A stretch of 64,000 bases of DNA from Prevotella scopos JCM 17725. GTDB lineage: Bacteria; Bacteroidota; Bacteroidia; Bacteroidales; Bacteroidaceae. The stretch is taken from positions 1,372,605-1,436,604 of the forward strand of contig NZ_CP072389.1 of assembly GCF_018127785.1 (NCBI RefSeq), read 5' to 3'. The position numbers and the translations under genes are program-made. Of this stretch, positions 62,579 to 64,000 are shown one piece after another (the stretch's first letter is position 1; each line of letters begins with the position of its first letter). The notes beneath the pieces were generated by a model. The model was not told the DNA's origin. It worked only from the letters and a program-made list of their open reading frames with translations, and did no database searches.

Positions 62579-63129
62579 TTGCGAACGTTGCAGCGTATTA
62601 TGCCAAAGCTATAGGTATAAAAGCGACCGTAGGCACTATAGGTGAGATAAGAAAGGATGAAACTGCTTATTATGAGCCTAAAGATAATGGTATCTGGATT
62701 CCAGCGGGAGAAAATGGCACACCGGATATTCTTCTTAAAAATAAATATAATTTAATGAACACGTTGTTTCATGAAGACATGCACTTTCAAGATAATCATA
62801 GAGGGATGGGTGAGAGTCATTTTCTTCATGCATCGGTTGTATCTCGGGCAAGTAGTCATTGGACTTTTGCTATGACGACTCAAGATTATAAGGCTGGTCA
62901 GGCAATTTATTTCTCACAATTAGCTATGAATGCCTATTACAATCCTCCTAAAGATGCTAATTATACCAAACAAGATGTACTTAAGCTTATATCAAATTTT
63001 AATAAAACAAATAAAGGTAACATAAGATTATATTTTGATGAAAAAAGGAAAATAATGAATATTAGTATTGACAATAATAATCTCGGATCATTGAGATATA
63101 AAAAAAGTGATAAAACAATGAACTTATAA
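62566..63129 (+). pseudogene. Metallopeptidase tip of cassette 3 (out of frame continuation)
   Basis: A frame without its own good start reads NRQIIANVAAYYAKAIGIKATVGTIGEI and EPKDNGIWIPAGENGTPDILLKNKYNLMNTLFHEDMHFQDNHRG, ending at 63129. HEDMH (62770-62784) is a zinc-peptidase HExxH motif, with the preceding helix LMNTLFHEDMH typical of such domains; the third ligand could be a later His or Glu (GESHFLHASV). It joins the 62578-terminated frame by one indel. An internal ATG at 62755 exists but would cut the domain just before the motif. Confidence 0.7.
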
Positions 63130-63178
63130 TTAAAATGATAATATTTTGTGGATATATTATAATTAATGGAATTGAAGT

Positions 63179-63877
63179 ATGAAGACAAAAATGATAATAG
63201 GTAAAACTGCCATGTCAATTGTTTTTTCAATTGTTGTTATATCCTTAATAATTATTTCTGGTAATTATTACGAAATTTATTTAGGTAAAAAGTATGGTAA
63301 AGATATTATAAGTAGATTAGAGCAGTACCGTCATTCTCATGGAATGTATCCTACAAAATTAGATTCTATTGGTTTATCTGAAAACCAAGAGACTTCAGAA
63401 GTTATGTTTCATGGTTATTCTTATATTTATTATTTCATGAGTGATTGTGAGTTTTCGCTCTCTTTTGATAAGAGAGATGGAACTTGGACATATTACTCCA
63501 ATACTGATAAATGGTACGCAGGCGATGGTATAGACTCCATAAATGAATTTAGACATAAATTGTATTCACAATATTTACTCGAGTCTCGTGATAATGGGAT
63601 AGTATTATTCCATAAAGTTGGGGACAAAGAAAAAGACAGCGTTTTGACGTATAATAATATAAAGTCTGGGAAGGTTGTGTATGTGATAAAGAGATATAAA
63701 AACGGGCATATTGCTGCAAAAGGATATTCCCTATATAATGACAAAACGAAAAGAGCAAAGCGAATAGGTACATGGACTATATTCACACAAAATGGTTTAA
63801 GCACCAGTGTATCGTATGATGTTGATTCAACGCATAAAGTTGTAATTGATTATTTACAAAACAAAATAAACTTATGA
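63179..63877 (+). CDS. Membrane-anchored protein, candidate immunity for cassette 3
   Basis: 232 residues with one N-terminal membrane helix (MSIVFSIVVISLIIISGNYY, about 12-32) and no lipobox. The following EIYLGKKYGKDIISRLEQYRHSHGMYPTKLDSIGL has the spacing of type-IV-pilin/GspG-like 'Y..P..L' segments, and the C-terminal third holds MORN-like strands (VYVIKRYKNGHIAAKGYSLYNDKTKRAKRIGTWTIFTQNG) close to toxin-antitoxin YwqK-type repeats. YwqK/MORN-like proteins are frequent immunity proteins of polymorphic toxins. It lies 49 bp after the toxin tip. Confidence 0.6.
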   Translation: MKTKMIIGKTAMSIVFSIVVISLIIISGNYYEIYLGKKYGKDIISRLEQYRHSHGMYPTKLDSIGLSENQETSEVMFHGYSYIYYFMSDCEFSLSFDKRDGTWTYYSNTDKWYAGDGIDSINEFRHKLYSQYLLESRDNGIVLFHKVGDKEKDSVLTYNNIKSGKVVYVIKRYKNGHIAAKGYSLYNDKTKRAKRIGTWTIFTQNGLSTSVSYDVDSTHKVVIDYLQNKINL

Positions 63878-63963
63878 CTAAAGGAAAAGATGGAGAGAGC
63901 ACTGCCAATTCAAAAGGAAAAAAGGTTCGTATATATATTTGAGAAAACTTCTGTCTCAGGATA

Positions 63964-64000
63964 AGGCAATTTCTCTGTCTCTATTCCTATTCATATCTGG
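63964..64000 (+). pseudogene. Start of a fourth Rhs core fragment of the giant type
   Basis: GGCAATTTCTCTGTC..ATTCCTATTCAT-TCTGG matches 52251-52287 of the giant Rhs gene (GNFSVTIPIHVW), preceded by an in-frame TAA. It continues past the window edge, so another cassette probably follows, beginning further upstream in the core than the others. The 63878-63963 stretch holds a 20-codon frame (TKGKDGESTANSKGKK..) that I cannot assign. Confidence 0.6.

Overview
The window looks like chromosomal DNA of an oral or gut Prevotella-type Bacteroidota. Signs of this are SusC/SusD genes, Bacteroidota-type promoters (TTTG, about 19 bp, TAnnTTTG), a C-terminal type IX secretion sorting domain, many lipoproteins, and GC-rich palindromic intergenic repeats typical of the group. 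No rRNA operon is present; one tRNA-Arg(ACG) is.

Layout. 1-1500: a membrane protein cut by the window edge, next to an internally deleted IS1380-type element. 1500-6400: a very AT-rich gene-poor stretch, a four-helix membrane protein, and a ParA ATPase with a ribbon-helix-helix-like partner and two repeat arrays, resembling a plasmid-like partition module. 6400-10150: a C5-methyltransferase, a restriction endonuclase shifted out of frame at a G7 tract (probably phase variable), and a duplicated-domain protein. 10270-19100: a GH18/deacetylase/GT2 exopolysaccharide synthase, a structured RNA candidate, the ruins of a DinJ-YafQ pair, tRNA-Arg, a TRIC-type channel, a 2-hydroxyacid dehydrogenase and rarA. 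19400-23150: paired lipoproteins, and a fimbrillin-like lipoprotein with a small leader-type peptide gene. 24000-25500: a Panacea-domain antitoxin with a possible new toxin. 25900-34160: a five-gene SusCD operon with a metallopeptidase lipoprotein.

35370-64000 is the most remarkable part: a polymorphic-toxin region with two unrelated Rhs proteins. One is a DUF6443-type Rhs (1166 aa); the other is a 3070-aa SpvB/FG-GAP/Rhs lipoprotein preceded by beta-barrel and T9SS-cargo genes. Each is followed by promoter-proximal or promoter-less 'orphan' copies of its own conserved core, each joined to a different C-terminal tip and a different small downstream gene (candidate immunity). Five tips are seen, and four carry motifs suggesting a peptidase: JAMM, HExxHxxxxxH, caspase/CHAT-like His-Cys, and HEDMH. 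The layout fits toxin switching by recombination between the main gene and silent cassettes.

Several interspersed repeat families link the intergenic spaces: a 98-bp terminator element whose two copies show compensating stem changes, a 235-bp element, TTGACGAGTT-type repeats, and an exact 11-bp-period TGCA array inside the Rhs region.
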